A stretch of DNA of 64,000 nt from AWTP1-18 sp036504515 (GCA_036504515.1 DASXVA010000012.1:496001-560000), one strand, 5' to 3'; positions 7,380-16,770 are shown, numbered from the stretch's first letter. Translations and numbers: made by a program. Notes: generated by a model from the letters alone, not told the origin.

Positions 7380-8990
7380 TTACAGCCGGAAACGGGACAC
7401 ACTGGACTTGAGGCTGTCAGACACCGCCACCAAACGATGGGCGGTGTCCGCAACGGAAGCCACCGCTGCCGAGTTTTCTTCCGACATCTGGGCAATGGAC
7501 TCCACGTTACGAGCCAATTCCGTGGAAGCGCCTCGTTGTTCCTTGAGGGCATCGGAGATACCGGAAATAGCGTGCTGCACCGTTTCCGTAGCCCCGCGAA
7601 TCCCATGCATGGAATCGCTGGCGATCCTGGCTGAAATCACCACCTCGCTCACCACCTGACGACTGGATTCCATACTGCTCACCGCCGCTTCTGCTCCGCT
7701 TTGAATGGTGCCGATGACGGCGCTGATTTCCTGCACGGAACTGGTGGTACGTTCCGCCAGCTTGCGCACTTCGTCCGCCACCACAGCAAAGCCCCGGCCC
7801 TGCTCACCAGCCCGGGCCGCTTCAATGGCGGCATTGAGGGCCAGCAGATTGGTCTGGTCTGCCACTTCGCGAATGACGGTGGTGATGTTGCCGATCTTTT
7901 GCACTTGCTCTGACAGGGCCTGAATCTGGGTCGAAGTATCTTCTACCCGCTCGGCAACCTGGGTGATCTGATTGGTGGCATCGCCCACACCTTTGCCGCT
8001 CGCCTCTGCCATGGCACCAGCTTCCCGGGCACGATCGCTGGCATCGTCGGCACTGCTGCCGACGGTGTCAATGCTGACAGTCAACTCTTCGACGGCAGCA
8101 GCCGCAGCAGACGTGGAGTTTGACTGGCTTTCTGTGCTGATGGAAACTTGCTGGGCTGCTGTAGAAAGTTGATTGGCCGAAGATGACAACTCATGGGCAT
8201 TGCTGACAATGCTGCCCACCGTTGTCGACAGGTCAGAACGCATCCGCTCCATGGCGCCCATCAACTGACCGATTTCATCCTTGCCGTGAGTCGGATGGCC
8301 AAAAGCAGTCAGATCTCCGGCGGAAATTCGATCAGCCAACTGGTTAGCTTCCTGCAAATGGGTAGCGATACTGCTTCGTGTCGTTAGTCCGAGGAATGCA
8401 ACCAGTGCGATGGCGGCCAAAGAAATACCAATGGATAACCATAAGGTCATCTGCTTTGTTGCTGCCGCTTCTCTTGTGGTCGTATCGCCCAAGTTCTTGT
8501 TGTAGCGCATGTGATCATCCAGCGCCTTGTTCATTTTTTCTGCACCGGGTGCCGCAGCGATAACCAGCCTCACGGCCTCTTCATGGTTGCTTTGCTTGGA
8601 CGCTTCGATCACTTTTTTATCGGCTTCCAGATAATTGAGAAAAGCTTGCCTATCTTCTTCCAACAACCGTTTGTCATCCGCATCAGCAATCAGGGCTTCG
8701 TAACCCTGTAAAGCTTTTTGAACCTCAGCCTCAGCCTCCTCGAGCTTCTTCTCAATCTCCTGCTTCACCTTAGGGTCAGTCACCAAAATATGGCGGTAGG
8801 TACGAATCCGCATACGACCGAACTCAACGCTTGCCTGATCCAGCATCAAAATACTGGGCACCACATTCACATTGCCGAAGTTGGCTTTCTCATAGACTCG
8901 ATCTGTCTGCACCATGTTCAAACCGGTAACGAACAAAAGAGCGATGAGCGATGCCAACATCAATATCAACAAGCGCTTGGATATAGTCAT
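7380..8990 (-). CDS. Methyl-accepting chemotaxis protein (4HB sensor)
   Basis: A 536-residue transmembrane chemoreceptor. TM1 lies at about 6-26 and TM2 near 185-205, enclosing a four-helix-bundle periplasmic domain. A HAMP domain follows, then a long coiled-coil signalling domain whose hairpin tip LNAAIEAARAGEQGRGFAVV is the conserved CheA/CheW contact. The C-terminus SLKSSVSRFRL has no CheR-binding pentapeptide. It is expected to form polar arrays and feed CheA, with an unknown ligand. It is monocistronic, with an AT-rich upstream region. No cheR/cheB or other che genes are nearby. Confidence 0.93.
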   Translation of the reverse strand: MTISKRLLILMLASLIALLFVTGLNMVQTDRVYEKANFGNVNVVPSILMLDQASVEFGRMRIRTYRHILVTDPKVKQEIEKKLEEAEAEVQKALQGYEALIADADDKRLLEEDRQAFLNYLEADKKVIEASKQSNHEEAVRLVIAAAPGAEKMNKALDDHMRYNKNLGDTTTREAAATKQMTLWLSIGISLAAIALVAFLGLTTRSSIATHLQEANQLADRISAGDLTAFGHPTHGKDEIGQLMGAMERMRSDLSTTVGSIVSNAHELSSSANQLSTAAQQVSISTESQSNSTSAAAAAVEELTVSIDTVGSSADDASDRAREAGAMAEASGKGVGDATNQITQVAERVEDTSTQIQALSEQVQKIGNITTVIREVADQTNLLALNAAIEAARAGEQGRGFAVVADEVRKLAERTTSSVQEISAVIGTIQSGAEAAVSSMESSRQVVSEVVISARIASDSMHGIRGATETVQHAISGISDALKEQRGASTELARNVESIAQMSEENSAAVASVADTAHRLVAVSDSLKSSVSRFRL

Positions 8991-9335
8991 TTTTTCTACT
9001 CGGTAAGGTTGTACCTCAGTACCTGCCGCTAGTAGCCACCAGCGACAGAACGTTGATATTTAATCTTTATATTTATAACTATAGTTATACGCCAGCAATT
9101 GAACTAACTGCAACTAAAAACGAATTAAATATGCATTTAGATTAACCATGAAGAAAACAAGGATGATCAGGAGTTAATACTCCATTTCGTTGTACTTGTC
9201 TGTCCCAGAGGGTGCCCCTCACGTTCAGGGCATCAGATGGCTAGGGGATCTTTGTTCTGATAAGAGAGTGTTCGCCCCTGCTAAGGATGGCAAGCCAGTT
9301 TCGGTCGATTACGCCCAGCTGAATGGTACCGAGCA
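8991..9335. other. Intergenic region upstream of the chemoreceptor
   Basis: About 345 bp between the chemoreceptor start and the pabB stop. The half near the chemoreceptor (9050-9180) is markedly AT-rich, with TATAACTATAGTTATA-like sequence that could hold its promoter; I could not identify a convincing sigma-28 (FliA) promoter. The rest (9190-9335) has an open frame on the plus strand with no ribosome site and no recognisable protein, so I call nothing there. Confidence 0.5.
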
Positions 9336-11066
9336 CTATCTCAACCTTGCCAGCACCTGGCCGCGCAGCCCATTGATGAACCAAACCCTCGTCGCCCGAT
9401 CCAGATCGGACCGGTGAATAACCGCTTCTGCGATGACACCTTTCTCCAGCAGTTCTGCCCGCAAGGTTCCGGGGAGCAGTCCGCAGGACAGGGCGGGGGT
9501 CAGGAGGCGCCCCTCCAACTCCACCACGACATTGCCCCTGGTGAACTCAGTGACTTCGTTTCGTTCGTTGTAAAGCAGGGTGTCGAACAGGCCGCTGTCC
9601 GGGGCCGGGGTATGGCTGTCGTACACAGCCCGATAGGTGGTTTTATGGCGCAGGAATTCGTTGTCACTGGCAACGGAACACGAGGCCCACGCGACGGAAT
9701 AGAAGGCAGGGGTCGGTTCCAGTGGAAAGGCTTCGGTCGTGATGATGCCCTTGCGATCCAGCAGCAAGCGGACGCGCCAGATTCCCTTGGGCTGCTTTTC
9801 GGCAAGGGTAACAAGAGCGGCGCGGACGTCCTGTTCGGACCAGACGAAACCAAAGTGATTTGCACTCGCCCCCAACCGGCTTAGATGACGGGGCAGCAAG
9901 GGGTATTCGCCCCCCTCCAGACGCAGGGTTTCGATCAGACTGAAGCCGGCACTGGCCCGCCAGAGAAAGCGCTGCTTGGCCTGCCATTCGGCAAACTCAC
10001 CGGCAGCGGTGGCGTCCAGGGTGATGCCGCTGCCGATACCGCACTGGGCATTACGCTCCCCTTCGCCCTTGAGCAATACGGTACGAATGCCGACGCTGAA
10101 GGTGGCGTGACCGCCAGGGCGAATGAGGCCAAGGGCGCCGCAATAGGGGCCCCGGGGCGAAATTTCCCGTTCGACGATGGATTTCATGGCCGTGACCTTG
10201 GGCGCGCCGGTGACGGAACCGCAGGGGAACAGGGCCGCGAACACCTCGGGCAGCCCCAAGCCGGGCCGGGTTTGGCATTGCACGGTGGAGGTCATTTGCC
10301 ACAGACTGGGCAGTGCTTCCAGGGTAAACAGTTCAGGCACCGCGACGCTGCCGGTGCGGGCAAGACGGGAAAGATCGTTGCGCAGCAGGTCCACGATCAT
10401 CAAATTTTCCGCCCGCTCCTTTTCCGAGGCACGCAGGGCATCGGCGGAACGGGCGTCCTCAACCTCGTCAGCAAAACGGGGCGCAGTCCCTTTCATGGGG
10501 CGGGTGGTCAGGGTGCCATCCTCTTTCCAATCGAAGAAAAGCTCCGGTGAGACCGAGAGTACCTGCCAGTCCCCGCTATCCAGATAAAAGCCATAACCGC
10601 CGGGCTGGGACTGACGCAATGCCTTGTACAGGCTGAGGGGGGAACCCTTGAATCCGCTCCGCAACCGGGTGGTGTGATTACTTTGGTAAAAACGGCCGGC
10701 GCGAATGTCGGCGTGGAGCTTGGCAATATCGGCATCAAACCGCTGGGGAGAGACCTCCTGTTGCCAGGGGGAGCATTCAAATCCGCCCGCCTCCCCATCA
10801 CCGGCCCCCGGTCCTTCGTAGAGAGCGAAGATCGCCAGGGGAAAATCGTCTAGCGGCTCCCCCACGGCCAAGGCTTGATCAAAAGCCGGAGCAGCCTCAT
10901 AGGCCACCATCCCCACAGCCCATAGGCCATCCCTGGCAGCCTGCTCGGCGTCGCGGAGGACGGGCAGCACTTCCTCGGGACGCCGGGCGACCAGAATTCG
11001 ACAGGGTTTGGCAAAGGCAAGAGAGAGGGAGGCCTCTCCTGCAGGAAATTCGATACGGGCTTGCAT
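9336..11066 (-). CDS. pabB: Fused aminodeoxychorismate synthase component I / aminodeoxychorismate lyase (PabB-PabC)
   Basis: A 576-residue fusion. Residues 1 to about 370 are a chorismate-binding domain with RPMKGTAPRF, whose Lys marks PabB (anthranilate synthases have Ala there), followed by the catalytic GSVTGAPKVTAMKSI. Residues from about 380 are a class IV PLP aminotransferase fold with LRHKTTYRAVYD carrying the PLP lysine, matching 4-amino-4-deoxychorismate lyase. Together they would convert chorismate and ammonia (from a PabA glutaminase encoded elsewhere) to p-aminobenzoate for folate. Such fusions are common in proteobacteria. The ATG at 11066 is chosen over an upstream TTG at 11075. 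The gene is divergent from the Hpt/HD-GYP gene. Confidence 0.92.
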   Translation of the reverse strand: MQARIEFPAGEASLSLAFAKPCRILVARRPEEVLPVLRDAEQAARDGLWAVGMVAYEAAPAFDQALAVGEPLDDFPLAIFALYEGPGAGDGEAGGFECSPWQQEVSPQRFDADIAKLHADIRAGRFYQSNHTTRLRSGFKGSPLSLYKALRQSQPGGYGFYLDSGDWQVLSVSPELFFDWKEDGTLTTRPMKGTAPRFADEVEDARSADALRASEKERAENLMIVDLLRNDLSRLARTGSVAVPELFTLEALPSLWQMTSTVQCQTRPGLGLPEVFAALFPCGSVTGAPKVTAMKSIVEREISPRGPYCGALGLIRPGGHATFSVGIRTVLLKGEGERNAQCGIGSGITLDATAAGEFAEWQAKQRFLWRASAGFSLIETLRLEGGEYPLLPRHLSRLGASANHFGFVWSEQDVRAALVTLAEKQPKGIWRVRLLLDRKGIITTEAFPLEPTPAFYSVAWASCSVASDNEFLRHKTTYRAVYDSHTPAPDSGLFDTLLYNERNEVTEFTRGNVVVELEGRLLTPALSCGLLPGTLRAELLEKGVIAEAVIHRSDLDRATRVWFINGLRGQVLARLR

Positions 11067-11235
11067 GGGCAACAAAAGGAGCCGGCAATAGAGTTGCCAA
11101 AGCCGTTATTGTGCCGGATGCTGATCTATAAGCAGCAGAAAGATGGGGATAGGCACCCATCCCCCCGTTTCTCCCTGCCTGTATGCCGCTGATATCAGCT
11201 ACCATGGCTTATCTCTGACCCAAGACCCACGCATC

Positions 11236-12333
11236 ATGCCCCTCCCCGCTGACCTGACGTCCCTGACCGACCCACACATTACCGACCGGGAAGCCCTTGG
11301 AGAATTCCTGGAATCCCTGTCGGACAAGATGCCCAATATCGAACGGGACATCTCGCGTCTGCGGCGCAGCCCCAAGGACAGGGATCTGGTTGCCGACCTG
11401 TTCCGCTCCTTGCACAACATCAAGGGTGATGCGGCCATCTGCAAGGTAGAGATGGGGGTATTGATCGCCCACCCCATCGAAACAGTGCTGGCCCGGGTGC
11501 GTAATGGCGAACTGGATTTTTCCGACATGCTGGCGGAGTTGATTCTGCTGGCCCTGGACCGCCTGGAAATGGCCACGGAAGCAGTGGCCATGAACCACAG
11601 CATCGCCCACCTCAAGCTTCCCGATCTGGTGAAGGGGCTCGAAGGCCTGTGCAACCTGTCGCTCCCAGAACTCGGCGATCAGGCCAATGAACTGATCGAA
11701 ACCGTCACCGGTTTCCGTCCCAACCTTGCCGGTGCCCAGGTCAAACCCAAGGCCCCCACCCTGCGCAAGGACAGTGCTGAGGATTTGGCTTATTTCCGCC
11801 AACTGGCCCTGCATCTGGAAGCCCGCTCGCCCCACTTCAAGGGCCGCACCGGACGCTTGGTCCGCCTCGCCCTGGAAACCAACAGCGCCGCCGGCAACCC
11901 GGTGGATCCGGTACAACTGGAAGCCGCGGTGTACCTCCACGACGTAGGCATGATGTTCCTGCCGGAAGATATCTGGCTCAAGGTTGGCAAGATCAGCGAT
12001 GCCGACCGGGAGACCCTGAAGGAGCACCCGAACCTGACCACTGGTTTGCTGGAACGGATTCCCGGTTGGGAAGACGCCGCCCGCATGGTGCAGGAGCACC
12101 ACGAAACCCCTGATGGCGGCGGCTACCCCCTGGGTTTGAAAGGCCCGCAAATCTGTGCCGGGGCAAAGATACTGGCCATCATTGATGCCTTTGAGGCCGT
12201 TACCCTCAAACACAGCCACCGGGGCGAGAGCCGTTCCCTGTTGCGGGCCATTGCTGAAATCAACGCCTGTGACAACCAGTTTGCCCCCGAGTGGATCGGC
12301 CACTTCAATGAAGTGATCCGCAAGCTGGGCTAA
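11236..12333 (+). CDS. Hpt domain fused to an HD-GYP phosphodiesterase domain
   Basis: A 365-residue cytoplasmic protein. An N-terminal histidine phosphotransfer domain (about 10-115) has phosphoacceptor His60 in LFRSLHNIKGDA. The C-terminal HD-GYP domain (about 180-365) has YLHDVGMMF (His235-Asp236), EHP, and HHETPDGGGYPLGLKG, very close to the canonical HHExxDGxGYP motif, so c-di-GMP hydrolysis is plausible. The Hpt suggests that phosphorelay input controls the phosphodiesterase directly, an uncommon arrangement compared with REC-HD-GYP proteins. The ATG at 11236 gives an N-terminus that starts close to the Hpt domain; an upstream frame continues to 11143 without a better start. Confidence 0.85.
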   Translation: MPLPADLTSLTDPHITDREALGEFLESLSDKMPNIERDISRLRRSPKDRDLVADLFRSLHNIKGDAAICKVEMGVLIAHPIETVLARVRNGELDFSDMLAELILLALDRLEMATEAVAMNHSIAHLKLPDLVKGLEGLCNLSLPELGDQANELIETVTGFRPNLAGAQVKPKAPTLRKDSAEDLAYFRQLALHLEARSPHFKGRTGRLVRLALETNSAAGNPVDPVQLEAAVYLHDVGMMFLPEDIWLKVGKISDADRETLKEHPNLTTGLLERIPGWEDAARMVQEHHETPDGGGYPLGLKGPQICAGAKILAIIDAFEAVTLKHSHRGESRSLLRAIAEINACDNQFAPEWIGHFNEVIRKLG

Positions 12334-12358
12334 CTAGTCATCACCGCAGCAAGGAAGC

Positions 12359-13768
12359 CTAGTCTTCCTTGCCGAAGTTCACCTGTACCGCCAACCCGCC
12401 CAATCCCCTTACGGCATCACCCTCCTCCAGGCTCAAGCTCGCGCCGTGTAACTGGACGATGCGAGCCACAATGGAAAGACCCAGGCCGGCCCCTTCACTG
12501 ATCAGCGCTTCGCTGTTGTGTCGGTAGAAACGATCCAGCACCCGCGCCCGATACTCAGCAGGAATACCGGGACCACTGTCCCGCACCCATAGGCTGGTCC
12601 CTTCAACACTGACTTCGATGCGCCCACCATCAGGCGTGTAGCGGATGGCGTTTTCCAGCAGATTACGCAGCAGAACTTGCAGCAGCCCTGGATTGCCCTG
12701 GATCGCACGGGGCGCCATTTCTCCACTGCCGCAAACCACCTCAAGTTCCAATTGTTTGGACAGGGCCTGGGGCATGGCCAGGGCCGCGGCTTCGACGGCT
12801 AACGCAGCCAGGTCCACCGTTTCACGCTGGGGACAGGATTGCGCCAAACTTAAGGGATCAAGCCGGGCCAGGGTGAGTAGCTGTTCCACCAAATGCGTCA
12901 TGCGCGCGACACCAACAACCACTTGAGCCAAAGCTTGCTGCCGCACTGCTACATCGTCGGCGCGCTGGGCAACCTGGGCCTGCACCTTGAGGGCCGCCAA
13001 GGGCGTGCGCAGTTCGTGGGCGGCATCGGCAGTGAAATTGCGCTCGCTGGCAATCGTCGCCTCAACCCGGGAGAAAAGGTCGTTGATGGCCGCCACCAAA
13101 GGGGCGACCTCTTCGGGCATGACCTGCTTGGTCTCCAGGGGGTCAAGGCGATCGGGGTGACGCCCCCGTACCTGATTCGCCATACTGGACAGGGGCCTCA
13201 TCGCTGCCCCCACCGCAAACCAGATTGCCATCGCCAGCAAGGGCAAGCCCAACAGCAATGGCGCCATCAAGCGGACGACGATATCCCCAGCCAGCTCGTC
13301 CCGTACCGTATGGCTCTGGGCCACATACACCCGGTGATGACTGGTGACGCGATCATCGTCATTGTCCTCCTGGCTGTAAAAGCGCCAGGTTTCGCCATTC
13401 CATTCCCGCTCGGAAAATCCAAGATCGTGGGCTATCGGTTCCTGCGGTGAGTTTTCTGACCGCACCAACATTTCCTGCTTGCCATTGCGGGTGGCCCAAA
13501 TCTGAAACAGGATTTTTTGCTGATACCGATGCGTCGGCAGCGGCATGGCCAGCAACTGTCCCGGCGTGGCGGTGTCGGCAATCACCAGCAGGGCCTGGGC
13601 CACTTCGGCCAATTGCGCATCGAAGATTTCATCGGCTTCGTGGTGTGCCCGCAGATAGCTGCTGATCGCCATACCCAGCCAGAGCAGACCCGACACCAGG
13701 GTCAGCAACAGCAACAGGCGACGGCGCAGGGAATAGGTGGCGCGGGGTGCCTGGGTCAATCCGCTCAC
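12359..13768 (-). CDS. QseC-like sensor histidine kinase
   Basis: A 469-residue two-TM sensor kinase (TM1 about 18-38, TM2 about 167-188) with a periplasmic domain of about 130 residues, a HAMP-like linker, phosphoacceptor His251 in AAHELRTPLAAL, and a C-terminal ATPase with DSGPGIPAEY and GAGLGLSIVARI. It resembles the QseC/PmrB/TctE group. The start is the GTG at 13768, which overlaps the regulator stop as GTGA; a longer reading to 13831 would extend into the regulator gene. The stimulus is unknown; the periplasmic segment is rich in acidic residues (QEDNDDD), which in PmrB-like sensors can relate to cation sensing, but this is weak evidence. Confidence 0.9.
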   Translation of the reverse strand: MSGLTQAPRATYSLRRRLLLLLTLVSGLLWLGMAISSYLRAHHEADEIFDAQLAEVAQALLVIADTATPGQLLAMPLPTHRYQQKILFQIWATRNGKQEMLVRSENSPQEPIAHDLGFSEREWNGETWRFYSQEDNDDDRVTSHHRVYVAQSHTVRDELAGDIVVRLMAPLLLGLPLLAMAIWFAVGAAMRPLSSMANQVRGRHPDRLDPLETKQVMPEEVAPLVAAINDLFSRVEATIASERNFTADAAHELRTPLAALKVQAQVAQRADDVAVRQQALAQVVVGVARMTHLVEQLLTLARLDPLSLAQSCPQRETVDLAALAVEAAALAMPQALSKQLELEVVCGSGEMAPRAIQGNPGLLQVLLRNLLENAIRYTPDGGRIEVSVEGTSLWVRDSGPGIPAEYRARVLDRFYRHNSEALISEGAGLGLSIVARIVQLHGASLSLEEGDAVRGLGGLAVQVNFGKED

Positions 13769-14439
13769 GATGGGTCCTTGTCGACCATATAACCGACGCC
13801 GCGCAGCGTGCGGATCAGGTCGCTGCCGCATTTCTTGCGCAGATGATGGATGTGCACTTCGATGGCATTGGACTCGATACTTTTGTCCAAAGCATAGAGT
13901 TGGGCCTCCAGTTGCTGGCGGGTCAGCACCCGGCCCTGGTTGTTGAGCAGCAGTTCCAGCAGGGCGTATTCGCGGGAGGAAAGCTCCACGGCCTGGCCGG
14001 CCACCGTGACCTGATGGGAGGCGGGATCAATAACCAGATTGCCATGCTCGATCATGGGGGTTGCCCGCCCCGAGGCGCGGCGAATCAGGGCGCGCAGACG
14101 GGCTGCCAACTCGTCCAGATCGAAAGGTTTGACCAGATAGTCGTCGGCTCCCGCATCAAGACCGCTGATCCGATCCTGGACTGTATCCCGCGCCGTCAGC
14201 ACCAACACGGGGGTCGTGTTGCCCTTGCTACGCATGGCACTCAGCACCGACAGCCCATCCCGGCGGGGCAGCCCCAAGTCCAGTACCACGGCAGCAAAGG
14301 GTTCCTTCGCCGGCATGGCCAGCAGGCTCAAAGCCTCGTCGCCATCGCGAACCCACTCCACCACATAGCCCGACTGAGTGAGCCCGGCTCGCAAGCCGTC
14401 ACCCAAAAGGGGATCGTCCTCCACCAGCAATAAACGCAT
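13765..14439 (-). CDS. QseB/PmrA-like OmpR-family response regulator
   Basis: A 224-residue response regulator: receiver with MRLLLVEDDPLLGDGL and phosphoacceptor Asp54 in VVLDLGLPRRDG, then an OmpR-type winged helix ending in IEVHIHHLRKKCG and TLRGVGYMVDKD. The start is the ATG at 14439, which gives the standard receiver N-terminus. It overlaps the kinase gene by 4 bp. A CTTAAG-N5-CTTAAC direct repeat 76 bp upstream (14515-14531) matches the half-sites used by PmrA/QseB regulators, suggesting autoregulation. Targets are unknown; the EamA transporter immediately upstream in the same direction is a possible neighbour of interest. Confidence 0.92.
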   Translation of the reverse strand: MRLLLVEDDPLLGDGLRAGLTQSGYVVEWVRDGDEALSLLAMPAKEPFAAVVLDLGLPRRDGLSVLSAMRSKGNTTPVLVLTARDTVQDRISGLDAGADDYLVKPFDLDELAARLRALIRRASGRATPMIEHGNLVIDPASHQVTVAGQAVELSSREYALLELLLNNQGRVLTRQQLEAQLYALDKSIESNAIEVHIHHLRKKCGSDLIRTLRGVGYMVDKDPS

Positions 14440-14514
14440 GAATTTCCCTCGCACCTGACCGGACTGATCTTACCGCTGTCCTTTTCTACAAGGCGCTCAT
14501 GATGACCCCAGGGG

Positions 14515-14531
14515 CTTAAGCCGCACTTAAC
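14515..14531. promoter_or_regulatory. PmrA/QseB-like direct repeat CTTAAG-N5-CTTAAC
   Basis: CTTAAG, CCGCA, CTTAAC places two TTAA half-sites 11 bp apart, the layout bound by tandem dimers of PmrA/QseB/BasR-type regulators. It lies between the eamA stop and the start of the QseB-like regulator, at a distance suited to activation of the regulator-kinase operon. Confidence 0.55.
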
Positions 14532-14553
14532 AGGGCAGGATCAAGGCCCCAGC

Positions 14554-15393
14554 TCAGCGCTTCCTGCGCAGTACCACCAGGGCAATGCCGCCGAGAATGG
14601 CGACGGATGTCAGGATCAGACGCAGAGTCAGGGTTTCTCCCAGCAAAAGGACGCCACCGAGGGCCGCAATGACCGGCACGCTGAGCTGCACTGTGGCGGC
14701 GTTACTGGCCTTGAGGAAAGGCAGCACCGAGTACCAAAGGGCGTAGCCCAGACCGGAAGCAATGGCCCCGGAAACCAGGGCATAGGCGATGCCGGCGGAG
14801 GTCAAATGGGCTTCGTGGCTGAGAGCAAAACTCAGCAACAGGGCAAAGGGAACTGCCCGCAGAAAATTGCCCGCCGTCACGCAGGTAGGATCGCCCGCTC
14901 CCCGCCCCCGCAGGGAATACACGCCCCAGGCCACACCGGCGGCCAGCATCAGCAGTGACCCCGTCAGTGGTGGTGCCGACAGGCCGGGTAGCATAAGCCC
15001 CACCAAACCAGCACAGGCCAACAACAGGCCCGACCATTGGCGGAAAGAAAACCGTTCGCCGGACCAAAGACCGTAACCGATCATCAGGGTCTGCACAGCA
15101 CCAAACAGCAAGAGCGCACCGGTCCCGGCGGTGAGGGACAGGTAGGCAAAAGAAAAGGCCGCCGCATAGGCAAACAGCGCCAGGGCAGAGGTCCAGCTAC
15201 CGGCTAAATGACGGGGATGACTGCGCCAGAGAACGATCAGGCAGAGCACGATGGCCCCGGCCCCCAGTCGCAGGGCCGTGAAACTGGCTCCGTCGATTTG
15301 CCCCTGCTTCAGGGCAACACGGCACAGTAAAGAGTTGCCGGCAAAGGCAATCATCGCCACCAAGGTGAACAGGGCAATACGCAAAGCTGGCAT
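14554..15393 (-). CDS. EamA/DMT-family transporter
   Basis: A 279-residue integral membrane protein with about ten hydrophobic segments arranged as two EamA repeats, typical of drug/metabolite exporters. The second repeat ends LSVPVIAALGGVLLLGE, the usual end-of-domain signature, followed by a last TM and a basic VLRRKR tail that should face the cytoplasm. Substrate cannot be read from sequence. It lies between dinB and the QseBC-like genes, all on the minus strand but with enough spacing for separate promoters. Confidence 0.9.
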   Translation of the reverse strand: MPALRIALFTLVAMIAFAGNSLLCRVALKQGQIDGASFTALRLGAGAIVLCLIVLWRSHPRHLAGSWTSALALFAYAAAFSFAYLSLTAGTGALLLFGAVQTLMIGYGLWSGERFSFRQWSGLLLACAGLVGLMLPGLSAPPLTGSLLMLAAGVAWGVYSLRGRGAGDPTCVTAGNFLRAVPFALLLSFALSHEAHLTSAGIAYALVSGAIASGLGYALWYSVLPFLKASNAATVQLSVPVIAALGGVLLLGETLTLRLILTSVAILGGIALVVLRRKR

Positions 15394-15463
15394 GGGCGGA
15401 GTTCGATGAAAACTTCAGGATTGAATTTATATTCAATCTTAAAGCATTAAGCCAAATTCCGAC

Positions 15464-16618
15464 TCACTCCAAAGGCAATTCACCTTGCTGTGCCATGGGT
15501 GCGACTTCGCCTTGCCGGGCTGAGATCAGCGTACCTACCCTAACACCCAGCAGCCGCAGGCGCTTGTCCAGGGGAACCCGCCGCAGGCACTCCCCGGCCG
15601 CTTTGCGGATCGTGGCGGCATCAGCCGTTGATTCTGGCAGCGTCACGTCCCGGGTAACGGTACGGAAATCGTCATAGCGCAGCTTGATGCCGATAGTCCG
15701 ACCCCGGTATCCCTTGCGCACCAGATCAGCAGCCACCCGGGTGCACAGGGCAGTGAAGATTTCGCCCAGAACGACGCGATCCTGCTTGGGGTGCAAGTCC
15801 TTCTCGAAGGTCGTTTCGCGACTGATGGATTTGGGTTCCGAGCGGGTGACCACGCCCCGCTCATCGATGCCGTTGGCCGCCCTCAGCAACCAGCTGGCGT
15901 AGCTGAGGCCGAAGTATTCCTGCAGCAGACTGGGTCGGGCCTTGGCCAGATCTGCGATGGTGTGTATTCCCAGGGCCGTCAACTTTTCCGAAGCCTTGGG
16001 GCCGATACCGTTGATCTTGCGTGCTGGCAAGGGCCAGATGCGGCTGGGCAAATCTTCAAGACCGATGATGGTGATGCCGTCGGGCTTGTCCAGGTCGGAA
16101 CAGATTTTGGACAACAGCTTGTTGGGACTGATGCCGATGGAGCAACTCAGACCGGTAGCGTCCCTCACGGCCTGCTTGATATGACGGGCAAGGGAAAGGC
16201 TGTCCTCAGGCAAGTCGCTCAGATCAATATAGATTTCGTCGATGCCGCGATCTTCGATCTGGGGGGCAATGGCAGCCACGGCTGCCTTGAACAATCGCGA
16301 GTAATGCCGGTAGGCATCGAAATCCACCGGCAACAGAATGGCCTCCGGCGCCAATAGGGCTGCCTTCATCATGCCCATGGCGGAAAACACGCCCAAGGCC
16401 CGGGCCTCGTAGGTGGAGGTGGTGACCACTCCACGGCCCGCATAATCCTTGAGCCGGGCAACCTTGAGACTGCCGTCGGCCTGCCTCACCGGCTGCCGGT
16501 CGCGACCACCGCCGATCACCACCGGCTGCCCCTTGAGCTCGGGGTAGCGCAGCAGTTCTACCGAGGCATAGAAGGCATCCATGTCCAGGTGTGCGATACG
16601 ACGGGTTGGGGAATTCAT
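15464..16618 (-). CDS. dinB: DNA polymerase IV (Y-family, DinB)
   Basis: A 384-residue translesion polymerase. The first catalytic motif HLDMDAFYASVE supplies an Asp, and RGIDEIYIDLSDL supplies the second acidic pair; both are intact. A helix-hairpin-helix follows (INGIGPKASEKLTALGI), then the little-finger domain. The ATG at 16618 is used; the open frame extends to 16630 only through a TTG. The length is slightly above E. coli DinB. The insert between VVIGGG and the thumb (about 45-60) is longer than in E. coli but common in betaproteobacteria. No obvious LexA box was found just upstream. Confidence 0.95.
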   Translation of the reverse strand: MNSPTRRIAHLDMDAFYASVELLRYPELKGQPVVIGGGRDRQPVRQADGSLKVARLKDYAGRGVVTTSTYEARALGVFSAMGMMKAALLAPEAILLPVDFDAYRHYSRLFKAAVAAIAPQIEDRGIDEIYIDLSDLPEDSLSLARHIKQAVRDATGLSCSIGISPNKLLSKICSDLDKPDGITIIGLEDLPSRIWPLPARKINGIGPKASEKLTALGIHTIADLAKARPSLLQEYFGLSYASWLLRAANGIDERGVVTRSEPKSISRETTFEKDLHPKQDRVVLGEIFTALCTRVAADLVRKGYRGRTIGIKLRYDDFRTVTRDVTLPESTADAATIRKAAGECLRRVPLDKRLRLLGVRVGTLISARQGEVAPMAQQGELPLE

Positions 16619-16707
16619 GAAAACGGGCAAGGTTGGGAAGCAACAATCGGGGCCATTATCCGCCGGAGCCAGGGGAAAAACCTCTCCCCCGCCGTTTGTC
16701 CGAACGG

Positions 16708-16730
16708 TTTCACAAACTTTGTAACACTTT
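16708..16730. promoter_or_regulatory. Candidate regulator site upstream of the OmpR-type regulator
   Basis: TTTCACA (16708-16714) and TAACACTT (16722-16729) lie about 40-60 bp before the regulator gene. Both words recur in the region before the EF-hand gene (TTTCACA at 19013-19019; TAACACTT at 19079-19086 and 19153-19160). The sharing suggests a common regulator, plausibly the one encoded here. These are short words, so chance cannot be excluded. Confidence 0.35.
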
Positions 16731-16770
16731 TAGCCTGTCCACCCCTGCCACCCTCGGTACACTCCTGACC

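Noticed and set aside
8991..9130. Sigma-28 (FliA) promoter for the chemoreceptor
   Set aside because: A TAAAG-like word is present on the minus strand, but no GCCGATAA-type -10 at the right spacing was found.
9190..9417. Open frame of 75 codons on the plus strand between pabB and the chemoreceptor
   Set aside because: No ribosome-binding site, no recognisable family, and the second half overlaps the pabB gene on the opposite strand. I see no sign of a decayed gene.
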